A stretch of 64,000 nucleotides of DNA, taken from the NCBI GenBank assembly GCA_015680685.1, contig MNCI01020276.1:43509-107508 (forward strand). Reading direction: 5' to 3'. The translations under genes and the position numbers were made by a program. Of the stretch, positions 33,201-44,353 are shown in pieces (the first letter of the stretch is position 1; each line of letters starts with the position of its first letter). Source of the DNA: Gnetum montanum. Its lineage: Eukaryota > Streptophyta > Gnetopsida > Gnetales > Gnetaceae. Below the pieces are notes generated by a model, which worked only from the letters and a program-made list of their open reading frames with translations, searched no databases and was not told the DNA's origin.

Positions 33201-35597
33201 ATGCGTTAAGCTCTATTGTTGGTTTGAAGGGAGCTCCAAAGCCTTAATTGTTGGAGGAGCGTACACAGACTCAACCGCTTGTGGTTGTGATAGCTTGTTT
33301 AGGCTTTTGGTTCTGAAGAAATGTCTTCTCTTCTTGCAGTTGTAAGAACCAGCTATGGGTTGAAGGTTTACAGCTCTTGTAGCATTACATTGTTGTGGTT
33401 GAGTGGGGAGTTCCCCTTGCATTATTGGAGTGGGTGTTAGTGGAACTACCGACGTAAGAGAGGCGGATGGATTCAGAGAATGGTACGCATGTGGTGTGTC
33501 TCCTAGAGGAGAAGGAGTTCAAAAATACTCTCAAACTTGGTAGTGATGTTGTGAGGTTATGTGAACCATAGAGTCACTTGGAGAAACCAGCTGCTGCACG
33601 TAGTAGCCATATGGGTTTGATTGTCGATAAGGGTATTGTTGTCTAGGCGGTGGCATCCCCCATGACTGTGGGTGTTGCCACTACTGGCGTGGCCCGATAG
33701 GTTGTGGCAGAGTTCCACTTGGATAATACATTAACGATTGGTGGAACTTCCTTGGGTTACCTTAGGGATAAGGTAACCTTCGAGGTGCCTGCCATCTGTT
33801 AAGTCTTGGGTTGAGTGCATACACCCNACAAGGGTAAGGGAAAAATGACTATCGCTAATGAGGTTGTGGACTTTGATATAGACAATAATGGTGGATGTGA
33901 GATCTACCAATATGACCATCCTAAGGGATGTTTCCCAATAATCTCACATCTGCAAGAGTCTGGGGTGTATGCACTCAACCCAAGACTTAACANAGCGACA
34001 AGGTTTTTCTATTCACCAACTCTTCGAGTGGTGACTCATCCTCTTCATCGCAGAATCTTACTCCCTTCTTTTGGAGGAAAGGATCGCGGTTATATTCTTC
34101 CACACTTTCTCTTTTCTGTAGCTCCCCTTCTTCTTTAGCTACTTGCTCCAACAATCTATGAACTTCATGGGATCTAAGTTCAGATACTCTCCCTTCAGCA
34201 TAAGTCCCAAGGGTTCTCCTAAGTTCATGTCTTAGCCCATCTACGAGGTGGCGGAGTTCATCCCGTTGTGCGTAACCATGGCCTGGGAAACGATGTAACA
34301 ATGCATAATATTAGCCCATGGCAGCATCCAAGGCTTCATGAGTACCCTGCTTCCATCCTTGGATCTTCTTACGCAAGTTGGACACTCTAGAGTACGTTTG
34401 GTATTTATCGTTGAAGAGTTCTAACATTGTACTCCACCTCCTAATGGTTTCCAGCTCTAAGGATCGGTACCAACTCTCTGCTTCCTTTATGAGTATCCTA
34501 GGAAACAACTTTAATTTCTGCCACTTGTTCTCAATATTTTGCGAGGTGTAGGCATCTTGGAATGCTTGTAAATGATTTTACGGATCAGCGTTATATCCCC
34601 CTTCGAAGCGTGGGATATTATTCATATCTAATCTCTTGATTCGGCTATCTTTTTGATGTCTTGTAGGTATTCTAACTGCCTCCATAATATCTAACATACT
34701 TTGGGTGGCAAGTATGGGTTCGTCATGGTCATCTCTCTCATGACGTCTATGATGCCTACGTGGTTTCTTACTTTTCCTTCTACCATGCCTAGACTCTCTA
34801 GATTGCCCTTGTCCTCACTCTCGACTCTCTCATCGAGGTCTCTCATTTTGTTTACCCTTATCCTCACCATTATGCTCTTTATGACTGCATCCTGATGTGG
34901 AAGGAGAGGGTGAATGATGTGATGAAGGGAAAGAAGAAGGAGAACCATCACCATGACAATGTTTCTTACCTTCTCTTTGATGGCTACGACCCCGATCATG
35001 ATGGCAATCAGAATTCCTGTCCTTGTCATGTATTTTTGTTCCCTCAGTGAACAGTTGGTGTTCATGGGGATCAGACCTGGGATTGTGTATCATGAAGCAT
35101 AGGTTCTAATACCCCACCTCCTCACTATTGTTAGGAGGGGGAACATCATTTGATGGAGAACCTGTTATAATTGGCTCACCATCTCTGATTTCGCTTAGGA
35201 CGTGCGGGACCCCTTTGCCCTTCAACAATGTATGGTGGCTCTCCTACCACAAGTCCCTTAAACATTGTGCTGTTGTGGGATGATAATCCCTTGTGTCAAA
35301 ATCACCTACAACGTATTCAACATAGAGCTGCATCATGCCTATCTGTGCCAGAGCACAGAGGAGCATGTTGGGAACTGCACGATTTAGAGGTAACACTATG
35401 TTACCTTGCAAATCTAGCCAATGCAGTTGTTCATCCTGATGCAAGATAAAAATAAAATCAGGTATATACTCATCGGGATGAGTATATACCACCCGGTATT
35501 GTTGAGGAACTGGTGGTTCACGGTTATGTGTGTTAGACTGCCGACTGTTTCTTGTGTGATCCCTAGGTGGTGAAGTGCTCTTATGAGAAGAAGACAT
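33200..35597 (-). pseudogene. gag of element C
   Basis: Start ATG at 35597: MSSSHKSTSPPRDHTRN, then the N-terminal domain VPQQYRVVYTHPDEYIPDF and EYVVGDFDTRDYHPTTAQ (to 35244). Next a Arg/His/Ser-rich region (35093-34830), the capsid-like core (about 34600-34100) with IKEAESWYRSLE, LFNDKYQTYSRVSNL, FPGHGYAQRDELRHLVDGL and RRTLGTYAEGRV, an acidic linker, and a Pro/Gln tail (about 33800-33210). The Cys/His block (YDHPKGCFPIISH) is in the misoriented piece 33828-33992, so it reads on the plus strand here. Frame breaks exist besides the assembly fault. It is the best template for the full gag layout. Confidence 0.85.
33827..33993 (+). other. Misoriented 165-bp gag piece bounded by single Ns
   Basis: Single Ns at 33827 and 33993 bracket plus-strand gag sequence inside a minus-strand gag. 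Its last 30 bp (33963-33992) are the exact reverse complement of the 30 bp left of the first N (33797-33826). A short contig with a 30-bp overlap placed backwards explains this best. Confidence 0.9.
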
Positions 35598-35725
35598 CTT
35601 AGTTTAATTCAGTTTGCTAATTAACCGTTATATAATTTTTCATATGATTAACCCTAACGGTTCGTTTTAGCTTCCCAACGATGTGGATAATTTCCTATGT
35701 TCTACTTAGCGCACAAATAACTTAG

Positions 35726-35743
35726 TCCTCGACAATGATGCCA
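35726..35743 (-). promoter_or_regulatory. Primer binding site of element C (tRNA-Asp-like)
   Basis: TGGCATCATTGTCGAGGA one base inside the 5' LTR on the minus strand. It is the closest match in the window to the recalled TGGCGCCGTTGCCGGGGA site. Confidence 0.65.
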
Positions 35744-35744
35744 A

Positions 35745-36542
35745 TGATGAGTGGTGAGGTACCCCTACACTTACCCATACGAATACGAGCGTTACACGAG
35801 CGATCCAATCGAACTCCACAGACTAAGTGCCTACACGCCTCATGGAACACTTAAGGTTAATTGTTTGTTATCTTCCCAGACTTACTTGTATTTGTCACGG
35901 TTGTATGGTTAAGTAAGTATGAGGTATGTGATTTTTATAGTTTTTTATGTTTTATCTCCTATGCTAATGAGGTGAAGGGTGAAGAGACTAATTAACTAAC
36001 TTTAACTAACTAACTAAGCCTTAATTAACCTAGCATCAGTATTCTTCCCACTTACCGTTCACACCCTGAACCAATGCAACCTTGGTTACCAAACACTATT
36101 CGTTACTAAGATCACCAAGCGTAATGCATGTGCTCGAAGCAGTCGTCCTGAATGCACTTAACTAGGAGAGAAGGGTTGAGAGAGAATTAATCAACTAATA
36201 AAGCATTTAAATGGTAAACAATAAATAACAGTAAATAAAGTCCTATCTAGCTTAGTCCATGCACTGCAAGGTTTATCCAAGAAGTTCTTCTTTATTTTTG
36301 TACATAAACTTGTGTTCAGGTACAATATTTGCTCGAATAAAGATCCATTCACTTTGGAGCTCCTACTGCGGGCACATGGAAATTATTCTATCTCTGGAGA
36401 GGTAAAACTACCAGAGTTTCGCTATGGTTTAGGCTTAGAATGAGAAACAAGGAAGAGCTGCCTCTTATTTATAGATTTGACGACACACTGCGATATCGCA
36501 TACGCGATATCGTAGGGGAAGACGTGATATCGCATCCCATCA
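35745..36542 (-). repeat. 5' LTR of element C
   Basis: 798 bp, starting TGATGGGATGCGATATCACG and ending in GGGGTACCTCACCACTCATCA on the minus strand. Reversed TATA box at 36464-36474 and AATAAA-type signals near 36290. The 36480-36536 U3 has CGATATCGCATACGCGATAT and GTGATATCGC units. Confidence 0.9.
36464..36542 (-). promoter_or_regulatory. U3 promoter of 5' LTR C
   Basis: Three or four GATATC-centred palindromes within about 60 bp before the TATA box, the short form of the array seen in the 3' LTR. Confidence 0.6.
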
Positions 36543-36598
36543 TAAATCATAGAAAAGTCAAGTGAAGTCAAAAGTATGTTAAAAGTCCTTTCACATTG

Positions 36599-36612
36599 AG
36601 TTTGAGGAGAAG
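36599..36612 (+). promoter_or_regulatory. 3' polypurine tract of element I
   Basis: GTTTGAGGAGAAG directly before TGTTAAGAATT; copia elements often have a TTTGAGGGGGAG-like tract here. Confidence 0.65.
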
Positions 36613-37232
36613 TGTTAAGAATTTGGATTAATACCAACCTCAACATGTGTTAAACATATTCAGATATATAACCATATTGGTTTACATATATGAGAATAAC
36701 TACTTATTAAGAGATCGCTTAGGAAGTTATATGACTATTGACTAAAGATGTGTCCCCTATCTGGTTGTACCGTAAAGGGAAGACATCAAGAATTTTTTAT
36801 GGAATAGCATATACACACACTTTATAGTGTGATACATAGATCATAACCATTAATACTTGTGCTTATGGTTGTTTGTACTAGCCTTTACTTTTTATTTGTA
36901 TTTTCATATATAAGAATTCCTATCTTAGTATCGTAGTTCTTACACTCTCTTCTATTACCCTAACAAGTTAGACTTCACAATTATCATGTTCTTAGTTCAT
37001 AGTTGATAATGTCTTGATATTTATATGTTTCCTATTAATTCATTGTGGTCATATCATAGTGTGCATACTTATATGCTTATTTTTTGATTAGTATGTGCAT
37101 TATATTATTTTTTCTATCATAACCATAATCTTATAAACCTTAATTACCATGGTTTGTATATTCAAGCTACTTGATAACAATCTATCGGTTGGACTTGGTT
37201 ATCCTCTTCTTGGAGATCTTAAATTCCTAACA
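36613..37232 (+). repeat. 3' LTR of element I
   Basis: 620 bp, from TGTTAAGAATTTGG to ATTCCTAACA, followed by duplication ACTGG. AT-rich and non-coding; aligned with 26008-26599. Confidence 0.82.
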
Positions 37233-37237
37233 ACTGG

Positions 37238-37440
37238 TTTATATTTTTAATAATGTTTTATTTTGTGTTATTTATACTCTTATAGAATTGGAGAAAAGGT
37301 TTAACTATTTATTTTCTAAATTCCATAAGAGTATTCATTCATGCTTATTTTATTTTTATGCTTCATTAATATTAAATAATGGGTAAATTTATTATTATCT
37401 CTTAACTTAAAAGTTTGTAGGATTAAGGACTATTCTAAGA
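37238..37440 (+). repeat. Repeat J, right part
   Basis: TTTATATTTTTAATAATG onward aligns with 51080-51250 (shared GCTTYATTAATATT and AATGGGTAARTTTA). It ends near 37440 where similarity to K stops. Perhaps the 3' end of a chromovirus LTR. Confidence 0.55.
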
Positions 37441-37599
37441 TCTATAAAAGAAAAGATTTATAACAACACTTGTTTGTGGATTACAATGCAGTGTAGTGAT
37501 AGGCAGAAATACTAGAAGTGGATATCAATTCACATAGGTGGATGAAGTTGTACATGGTGGAACAAGGCAAAATCAACATCAGTATGAGAGAAGAGAAAA

Positions 37600-37740
37600 C
37601 TATGAAATCTAATACTATAGTAAATTCTTAGAAGACTTCTTTCAATTGTTCAGTTCAGCATATTAGACATTAGTGTTCCAACTACATTACTTGTGATAAC
37701 CTAGGCCACAAAAGTAGAAAATTCTTAGAGAAAGTAATTA
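37600..37740 (+). pseudogene. gag zinc-knuckle fragment of element M
   Basis: Reads CSNYITCDNLGHKSRKF (about 37670-37720), a CCHC knuckle in which the first Cys has become Tyr and the last Phe. The upstream gag core is not recognisable. Confidence 0.5.
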
Positions 37741-37999
37741 GATGTGGCAATGAAGGAGGAGGATATGCCCATACAATTCAAAGTACATCAACGTTCATGT
37801 AAGCAGTTGTCAGTCATATTGAAACTTTAGGATAGGGAAAACAAGGATATATGTGCTAAAAGATTAATTTAGTGAAGAGTAGCGTAATACCATCATAGAA
37901 ATCCAAGGTATTGTTGGAATTGGTAGTCGAATAAGGTCCATTTTTACTTTTTTAAAATTTCTAACCAAGCCTTAAAATTCACCCAAAAAATTAATCATG

Positions 38000-38420
38000 A
38001 CTAGGAAAACAAGTGGTGGCTTACTAGTCGTATTGTAGACCATAAGTTGTGGTGAGGTGTGATTTAGGACTATGGATTATGGTTAAGTCATGGTGTGTCC
38101 TATAGCTAAGGATAATAATCACAAGTTGTGGAGCACTCATGGAATATTAATGATGAGTCATGGCGCAGTTGTGATGGCTTGACCAAGGGTCATGGTCAAG
38201 CCATGATTGGCACAAAATATGTCAAATTTCTATCTCCAATCTTCTCTCCAATTTTTTTTTAGACCACGATTCATGATTAACTTATGCTATAATACCTAAC
38301 TTGTGATGAGGTTGTAGTATGCCAAAATAGTGGCATTTTCTCCTCTATAACACCATGGCTTTTTGTGAGATTATGGTATCTCTCTGAGTAAATCATGAGT
38401 TGTGGTTACCTCATGGTAAA
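38000..38420 (+). repeat. Degenerate CATGA/GTCATGG-rich repeat
   Basis: Irregularly spaced units such as GTCATGG, ACAAGTTGTGG, GACCAAGGGTCATGGTCAAG and CCATGATT recur on both strands. A similar segment lies at 53160-53470. No reading frame fits. Origin unknown. Confidence 0.5.
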
Positions 38421-39400
38421 CTCATTAATATGAATGCCAAATTTGATCATGAAATGATGTTGAAGATGAGCAAGGTGAGTGCTACATGGGTCGAAGATGA
38501 GGATAGTGATCCAACAATAATAAAAGAAACCTAAAATGGTTGAGCACTAAAGGTTATTACTTTTACTTCAAATGCTAAACAAATTTTCAATAGTACTTCC
38601 TCTTGAATAATCTTTTTGAGTTCTTTAGTATCTAAAAAGCCTCTCCTTTAGCATGAAAGCCTTCTTAAACATGCATCAACAAGAAATCCATAAGGTGCAA
38701 TAATGGAGATTGATCTTCAATAATATCTTCTTTTTCTTTTTTTCTCTTGCATGATAATAGAGATGATATGAAATTGGAACAAGATTGAAACTGAAGAGAT
38801 AATGTGATATTAAAATGTAATTAAAATAGATGAAATAACTAAAATGATATGGAGAGAAACATTTCTCTTTTCCTATTACTTCAGGCTTCAATCTAACGTC
38901 AATGGAGTTGACTTCGAATGCCTCAAGTTTGAGGAGAGCCTATATATGAAATAAATAGAAAAGTGAGGAGGTTCTTAGAAGCACACTCAACTCTAAGCAT
39001 AGCTACAAATGACCCACCTAATCACCAAATAAATTACAATTAGAGAATACTTGTGGCCCCAACTCATATGGATGTGCCATCTATGTTCTTCATGTGATTC
39101 CAACATAAGAGAAATGGCCACATGGGACCTTTAATGGTTCCAAGGGTGAGATTCATAAAATGTGGCATTGGAGGATCTACATTTGATTTCACTTTTACTT
39201 TTCCTTTCCTTTTATATTTAAATACAAAAGTATGTGATGTGATACATTACATGAGGACTTGAAGACATGGTCCCACATACTACATGACTCAACAACAGTA
39301 TGGAAAATAAATCTACCTTCTATGATCACATGGAAAATAAAATTGATATGAGGAAACCACACATTTGGCTATAAATATTATTAGGTATGATTCTAAACCA
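38421..39400. other. Unassigned AT-rich DNA within element M
   Basis: Nothing coding or structured could be supported between the CATGA-rich repeat and the protease remnant. Confidence 0.5.
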
Positions 39401-39720
39401 GTTGATATTTATGTTATTCAATCCTAGTGCTATCCATTTTTTCATTGATCCCCACTTAGTCTCATGATTAAGCCTTGTTCCCATCATTCTTACCTAGTAT
39501 TTCATGATTTGATTAGTTGGTTCCCATCAAACTATTGTTATCATGTTTATCCATCTATTTTCCTCTTTCTTCATGGTTTGTTATAACGTAGTGAGTTGAT
39601 TTTGATGCAGTTAGAAGAATATGATATCATATTAAGTATTAATTATCTATCGAACTTTAATGGAACCTTGGATTGCAAGAGGAAGACTTTAGCTTTAATC
39701 TCTTCATAAGAAGATTTCAT
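39400..39720 (+). pseudogene. Protease fragment of element M
   Basis: About 39605-39705 reads MQLEEYDIILSINYLSNFNG, then TLDCKRKTLALIS, matching the protease-RT border of Tekay elements (FDVILGMDWLS then IDCKxKxVxF). The active-site half is not recognised. Confidence 0.55.
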
Positions 39721-40269
39721 AAATATTTATGCTAAGTAGAAATAGAAGAAAGTACATTTTATTTCACTTTAGCAATTTAATAGGATGATAAAAAAGCAAC
39801 ATCATGTGTGTTATGTGGTGTTTGTTTATGAATATGAATAAGTAGAGTTAACTTATATTCTAGTATTTTTTTTAATATTAGGATGTGTTTATGTAATACC
39901 CTTATTAATTATCTATAAAAGCCTATAAATAACTAATATAAATGGTATAAAGCCCAAGGATACAGATTTAACCTTGATTTAATTTGGCTATGTTTACATA
40001 CAATAATAGATTTCAAGTCATCCTTAGGATTACATCCTATGAGATCTTTTATGATAGAGCTTGCAGAATGCTACTTTGCTAGAATGCTATTGAAGATAGA
40101 TAGTGAATAAAAACTAATATCTTAATGCATACATTTGATTAGATTAAACTCATTATAAATCAATTGTAGACTATCCAATATTAGTATGTTAAGTATGCCA
40201 ATGGGTAGAGGATATCCTTAGAATTTACTATTAAAGATGGTGTTTTTTCAAGGTTTTTCTATTGAAAGA

Positions 40270-40659
40270 TGACATGTGATTTGGAAAATAAGAAAAATTG
40301 GCACCTAAATATGTAGAATCATTTGAGATTTTATACTAGGTGGGACTACTAGCATATCGAATTGCATTGCCTCCACAATTATAGAATTTTCATAAGGTGT
40401 TTCATGTGTCCATATTAAGGAAGTTTGTGCTAGATGAGAGCTATATTATTAGGGAAAAGATTTATAGTTCTAGAATGATGTTACTTATGAGGAAAAGCCA
40501 ATTAAGATAATATATTGGATGAAGTAAAAATTTCATAGTAAAACTATAAGCATAGTTATGGTGTTGTGGGAAAGACATGAAGTTCAAAAAGTGTCATGGA
40601 AGATGGAGTTAAAGATATTCTCTATCTATCAAATATTCTTAAAGGAGGGGAGGGAAGGA
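40270..40659 (+). pseudogene. Integrase C-terminus and chromodomain-like end of element M
   Basis: Reads KLAPKYVESFEILY, then (after a stop) VGLLAYRIALPPQL and FHKVFHVSILRKFVLDESYI (about 40283-40445), the GPY/F-type module. Further on LWERHEVQKVSWKMELK (about 40565-40612) parallels the chromodomain-like VLWRNHEVEEATWE of Tekay elements. In active elements this tail is thought to bind chromatin. It runs into the polypurine tract. Confidence 0.75.
40641..40659 (+). promoter_or_regulatory. Polypurine tract of element M
   Basis: AAAGGAGGGGAGGGAAGGA, an uninterrupted 19-base purine run directly before TGTAACACC. Confidence 0.8.
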
Positions 40660-42594
40660 TGTAACACCATGAATTATAATTTTCCTTATGTATCATGTAT
40701 CTTAATATCTACCTTGTTTGAGCCTTGCATATATGTATGTATGAACCCTCTCTTATTGATACTTGATGTGTTTGTTTGTGCTAATTTGGATGGATATTTA
40801 TGATTCTCACATGATAGATAGATGCATTTTGATTCAACATGATTATGTATATGTATGTAGATATGTACTAGCCTTTCTTATCTTGTGAGATAGGATTCAA
40901 GAGCTATTTCTTAAAATGCATGGTTATGTCATCAATTATGTTTGATATGCCAAGATGATCTTCTGTCTTATTTTTTTTATTTCATAAATGCATTCTTATC
41001 ATCTCAAGGATTTTGTAGGCTTTCATAGTTTGTTAATCAAATTCCTAGATTGTGCTATATTGATATGTTAAGATTATGGACCATGTAGTGTAGTCATAAC
41101 CCATTGTACCCCTTGGTCATGAGCTATGTAGTATCCCTTAGGACTAGAGGTTACAACTTCATAAGTGTTTTATAAAGTGATGTGTTTCTACTAGCCCATC
41201 AAAAAGTACATTATTATAATGCTTAATTATATTGTAGCCATTGGATCTTGACCCAATGCCTATATATAATTACTTTGGGTCCTATTATTTTGCACATTTG
41301 ACATCCATTTGAGTCAAATGCAAGATTTTATCTATTTGTGTCTACATCTATAAGTTTTCAAAAACTTGAAGGGTGATTTGATGTCACTTATAGTCATTAT
41401 TTTTCATCCTTAGTTTTTTGTAGCAACAATACTTCTTCCCACATCTCTCTTTCCAATTTTTTGTAGCAACAATACTTCTTCCCACATCTCTCTTTCCTTT
41501 TCTTGCTTCCATAATAGCGTTGGTGACTAAAAAAATTTTGTCGAGAGATTTGAACTCATGATGATAGTATTTGGAATTTGTTAAATTTGTACTCATTTCT
41601 ATAGTTGGTAATAGATAGAGATGCCCTAAAATCATTAGCTTTCAACTTAGCCTTGTAAGATCTTTAATATATGGAATGAATGCATTGATATAGAAATTTA
41701 ATTATATTTTGAGATTTCATCTTTTTGACATTTATTTTTTCATGAGAGTTTTTTGGTATTTTTCCAATTTTTGAGCTTTTGGAATTTTCCAAGCAAAGAA
41801 ATAAACAATGAAAATTTTTATTTATTTTTAACTTTTATTTTTTATAAGGAAACCTCCATTGAAATTTTTGGGTTGTAAATCTAGATTGCTTCTTGTGATT
41901 TTTGATGTGTAGTTGGGGCTATTGCTTTTGGATCTCTTTAGATCCCAATTTCTCATAGCAAATATCCATTGCTTCACTATAATTATGGGATAGAGCATCC
42001 CTTTTGTAGTTAGATGAAAAAAGAAAAATTAATATTTTATTCTTTTGTATATTTGCATGACTTTGGAGAGCCTTGGATCTAATTGATTATTTTTTGCAAT
42101 TTTTGTGCATTTTTTGGGCAAATTTATTATTATTAAGTTGCATCAAAATATTATTAGCATTATGGTGATTTTTTTTGTTTTTTGAAAAACATGTTATAGG
42201 TTCATCACAAGCTCATCATAACCTACATGGCATCTCATAATAACCATCATTATCTATGTCATGATGAAATAGTAAGGATTAGAATAGAAAGCTAAAAGTG
42301 CAATCTCAATGTTTTTGGGTCTCTAGAGTTGATAGTATTATCAAATTTTGAATAGGAAGTATGGCCTCCAATTTATGTACCTTTGTCATTTTCTAAGTCT
42401 TAAGAATATAGAAATATTTAAGAAATTTTGGAAGAATTAGTTTTTGCATGAAGACTCTAATGAAATAACTTTATACATATTTTAGATGGTATAAGATGCT
42501 TAATTCAGGTAGCAAATTGAGTTAATAAGATCATATAAGTCTTAGAACATGTTGTGTCTACAATTTTTATTATTAGTAATGAAGGAACAATATG
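40660..42594 (+). repeat. 3' LTR start of element M and AT-rich continuation
   Basis: Starts TGTAACACCATGAATTATAA, the typical TGTAACACC head of Tekay/Del LTRs. Its right limit is not found. The solo LTR 42595-43671 interrupts the region. It includes a perfect 43-bp tandem duplication (about 41414-41497). No coding is supported. Confidence 0.6.
41414..41497 (+). repeat. Two-copy tandem duplication, period 43 bp
   Basis: TTTTTTGTAGCAACAATACT followed by TCTTCCCACATCTCTCTTTCC is present twice without a visible mismatch, suggesting a recent replication slip. Confidence 0.92.
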
Positions 42595-43671
42595 TGATGA
42601 GTGGCGAGGTACCCCTACACTCCACCATACGAATACGAGCGTGCACGCGCGATCCGGTCGAACTCCGCAGACTAAGTGCCTTAACGCCATAAGAAACACT
42701 TGGGGTTAATCGTTCGTTGTCTTCCCAGGCTTGCTTGTATGTGTCACGGTGTATGGTTAAGCAAGTCTGAGGTATGTGATTTTTTTGGTATTTTTGGCTT
42801 ATCTTCTATGCTACCAGGAGGAAAGAGTTGAGAAAACTAAACTAACTCTAACTAAGATCTAAGTCTAAATTAACTAGCGTCAGCATCCGTTCCCACTTAC
42901 CGGACACACCCTGAACTATGCAACTGCAGCTTACCAAACGCTAATCGTTACTGGGATCGCCACACGTAACGCAAGTGCTCGAAGTGGTCGTACTGAGGCA
43001 CCTATTTAGCCTATGTGTGATAAGCAGCCGATTCCTTAGCCAGCCGTACACACCCGTGGGTGCTCGTAACTAAGTCGTACTTATCAAACGTTCTAGCCTA
43101 GCAATGAGCAGCCGATTCCTCAACTAGCCGTACACATCGGACTACTACTGGGATTACCAAGCGCAGAATCCTGGAATAAGCTACTGGGTTACCAAGCATC
43201 CAATGCTTGTAATTGAGTCGTACTCATGCGTTGCGTCAAGCAGCCGATTCCTTGACTAGCCGTACACGTCCGTAGACGCTCGTAATCAAGTCGTACTTGA
43301 ACGCACTAGGAAAGCAGTAAATGAAAGCAATAAATGAAGCCACGTGCTGCAAGGTTTATCCAAACAAGTTCGTCTTTATTGCCGTACACAACTTGGGTTC
43401 AGGTTACAAGCTGCTCGAATAAAGAGCCGTTCACTCTAGGACTCCTACTGCGGGCACATGGGAAAAAATTCTAACTCTGGAGTGATCAATCTGCCAGAGC
43501 TTCGCTACACTAGCCAGGATTGGGAAATGAAGGGAGTGCTGCCTCTTATTTATAGATATGGCGACGGGACGCGATATCGCGTATGCAATATCGCAAGAGA
43601 AGACGCGATATCACGGCAGCCGCGATATCGCGTATGCGATATCACGGCCTAGTGCAAGTCGCGTCTCATCA
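42595..43671 (-). repeat. Solo LTR of the A family, perfect ATATG duplications
   Basis: 1077 bp, bounded by TGATGAG and CTCATCA, flanked by ATATG (42590-42594 and 43672-43676). No interior remains, so it formed by recombination between two LTRs. It is the longest family LTR because R/U5 holds three copies of a unit built on AGCAGCCGATTCCTT, CTAGCCGTACAC and TCGTAATCAAGTCGTACT (about 43020-43090, 43108-43140, 43230-43300). CpG sites are better kept than in A, so it is probably younger. Strand is given as for A. Confidence 0.93.
43545..43671 (-). promoter_or_regulatory. U3 promoter of the solo LTR: best-preserved palindromes
   Basis: Before the reversed TATA box (43545-43555) lie GCGATATCGCGTATGC, CGCGATATCACGG and CGCGATATCGCGTATGCGAT (about 43570-43645). 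Many CpGs are intact, which makes this the clearest view of the original unit. Confidence 0.65.
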
Positions 43672-43676
43672 ATATG

Positions 43677-44353
43677 ATATAAATTATAAATTGCAATTGT
43701 AGTATTAATCTTATTTCCTCGTAGTTACTTATCTAGATTGATAAGCCTTTCTATTGTGTATCCTCAAGATCACAGTAATTGTTGTATTAAGTTTATAAGG
43801 CATATTGGTTAAGAGTTATGTGATAGTAGCAATTTGGGATAGGTGACAAATGGATAATAATTATAGAATGGCTATATATTTTACCTTTTCATGTTTAACA
43901 TAGAAGAGAATATTGATACAAGAGTTGTCTTAACACTTGTGATTAGGACTTTAGTAAATACAAAGTACTCATTGATTATGATAAGACATTGAGAACTTAG
44001 TTTACATTAATGCCATGAATAAGGGTTGGAACTTGAGTGTTGTATGTTCACTTAGGTTAGATGGGTTTTGGTCGTGGATGTATACTGGGATTACATGTAG
44101 TTCATTTACCCAATCAAATTCAGTTATATGTCTAAATTGGGTACCATCCATCACTTAGGATACACTTCAATATATATATATATGTATATATATATATTTT
44201 GGTTAATTTTTATGTGTATGCTTAATTTCTTATGTTCCATTTGTGATTGATGTGAGAGTTAACTACTACAGTATACTTTCTTAATTATTAGCCATTATTA
44301 AAGTATTATATAATGATGCTATTTCAAAGATAGCATCAAGGGAGTAGTCGGTT
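43677..44353. other. Unassigned AT-rich DNA with a TA microsatellite
   Basis: No coding. An (AT)n tract interrupted by one G lies at about 44171-44199. CGGTT at 44349-44353 is the left duplication of F. Confidence 0.6.

Larger units (their letters stand above)
29682..36542 (-). mobile_element. Element C: complete pol-less Athila-like element
   Basis: 6861 bp in the window, LTRs 35745-36542 (5') and 29682-30557 (3'), perfect target duplications TAAAT (29677-29681 and 36543-36547). On the minus strand: LTR, tRNA-Asp-like primer site, gag from 35597, protease, a short linker, 3' module, polypurine tract, LTR. RT, RNase H and integrase are absent; the junction near 32440 differs from that of B. 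It carries a 186-N gap (31450-31635) and a misoriented 165-bp piece (33828-33992), so true length is uncertain. Nested in element I. Confidence 0.92.
26008..37232 (+). mobile_element. Element I: LTR element with copia-style ends, no pol, containing element C
   Basis: LTRs 26008-26599 and 36613-37232 start TGTCAAGGATT / TGTTAAGAATT and end CTAACA. A tRNA-Met-like primer site TGATATTAGAGTAGG follows the 5' LTR at 26600, and a purine tract TTTGAGGAGAAG precedes the 3' LTR. Flanking duplications ATTGG (26003-26007) and ACTGG (37233-37237) differ by one base. The paralogous repeat K shows the uninterrupted site at 51075-51079. Without nested C the element is about 4.36 kb and its ~3.1 kb interior has no recognised gag, RT or integrase. 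It is thus a large non-autonomous derivative. Confidence 0.85.
37441..40659 (+). mobile_element. Element M: chromovirus interior remnant
   Basis: Plus-strand remnants in order: gag zinc knuckle (37682-37733), protease end (39600-39710), integrase tail with chromodomain-like end (40283-40650), polypurine tract, 3' LTR start at 40660. RT, RNase H and most of integrase are missing. The 38000-38420 segment is a CATGA-rich repeat unlike coding DNA. If J is its 5' LTR, the whole element spans at least 24858-42594 with insertions; that is a hypothesis. Confidence 0.6.

Noticed and set aside
44165-44205. TA-rich tract as an origin or matrix attachment site
   Set aside because: It is a plain (AT)n microsatellite; no further support.
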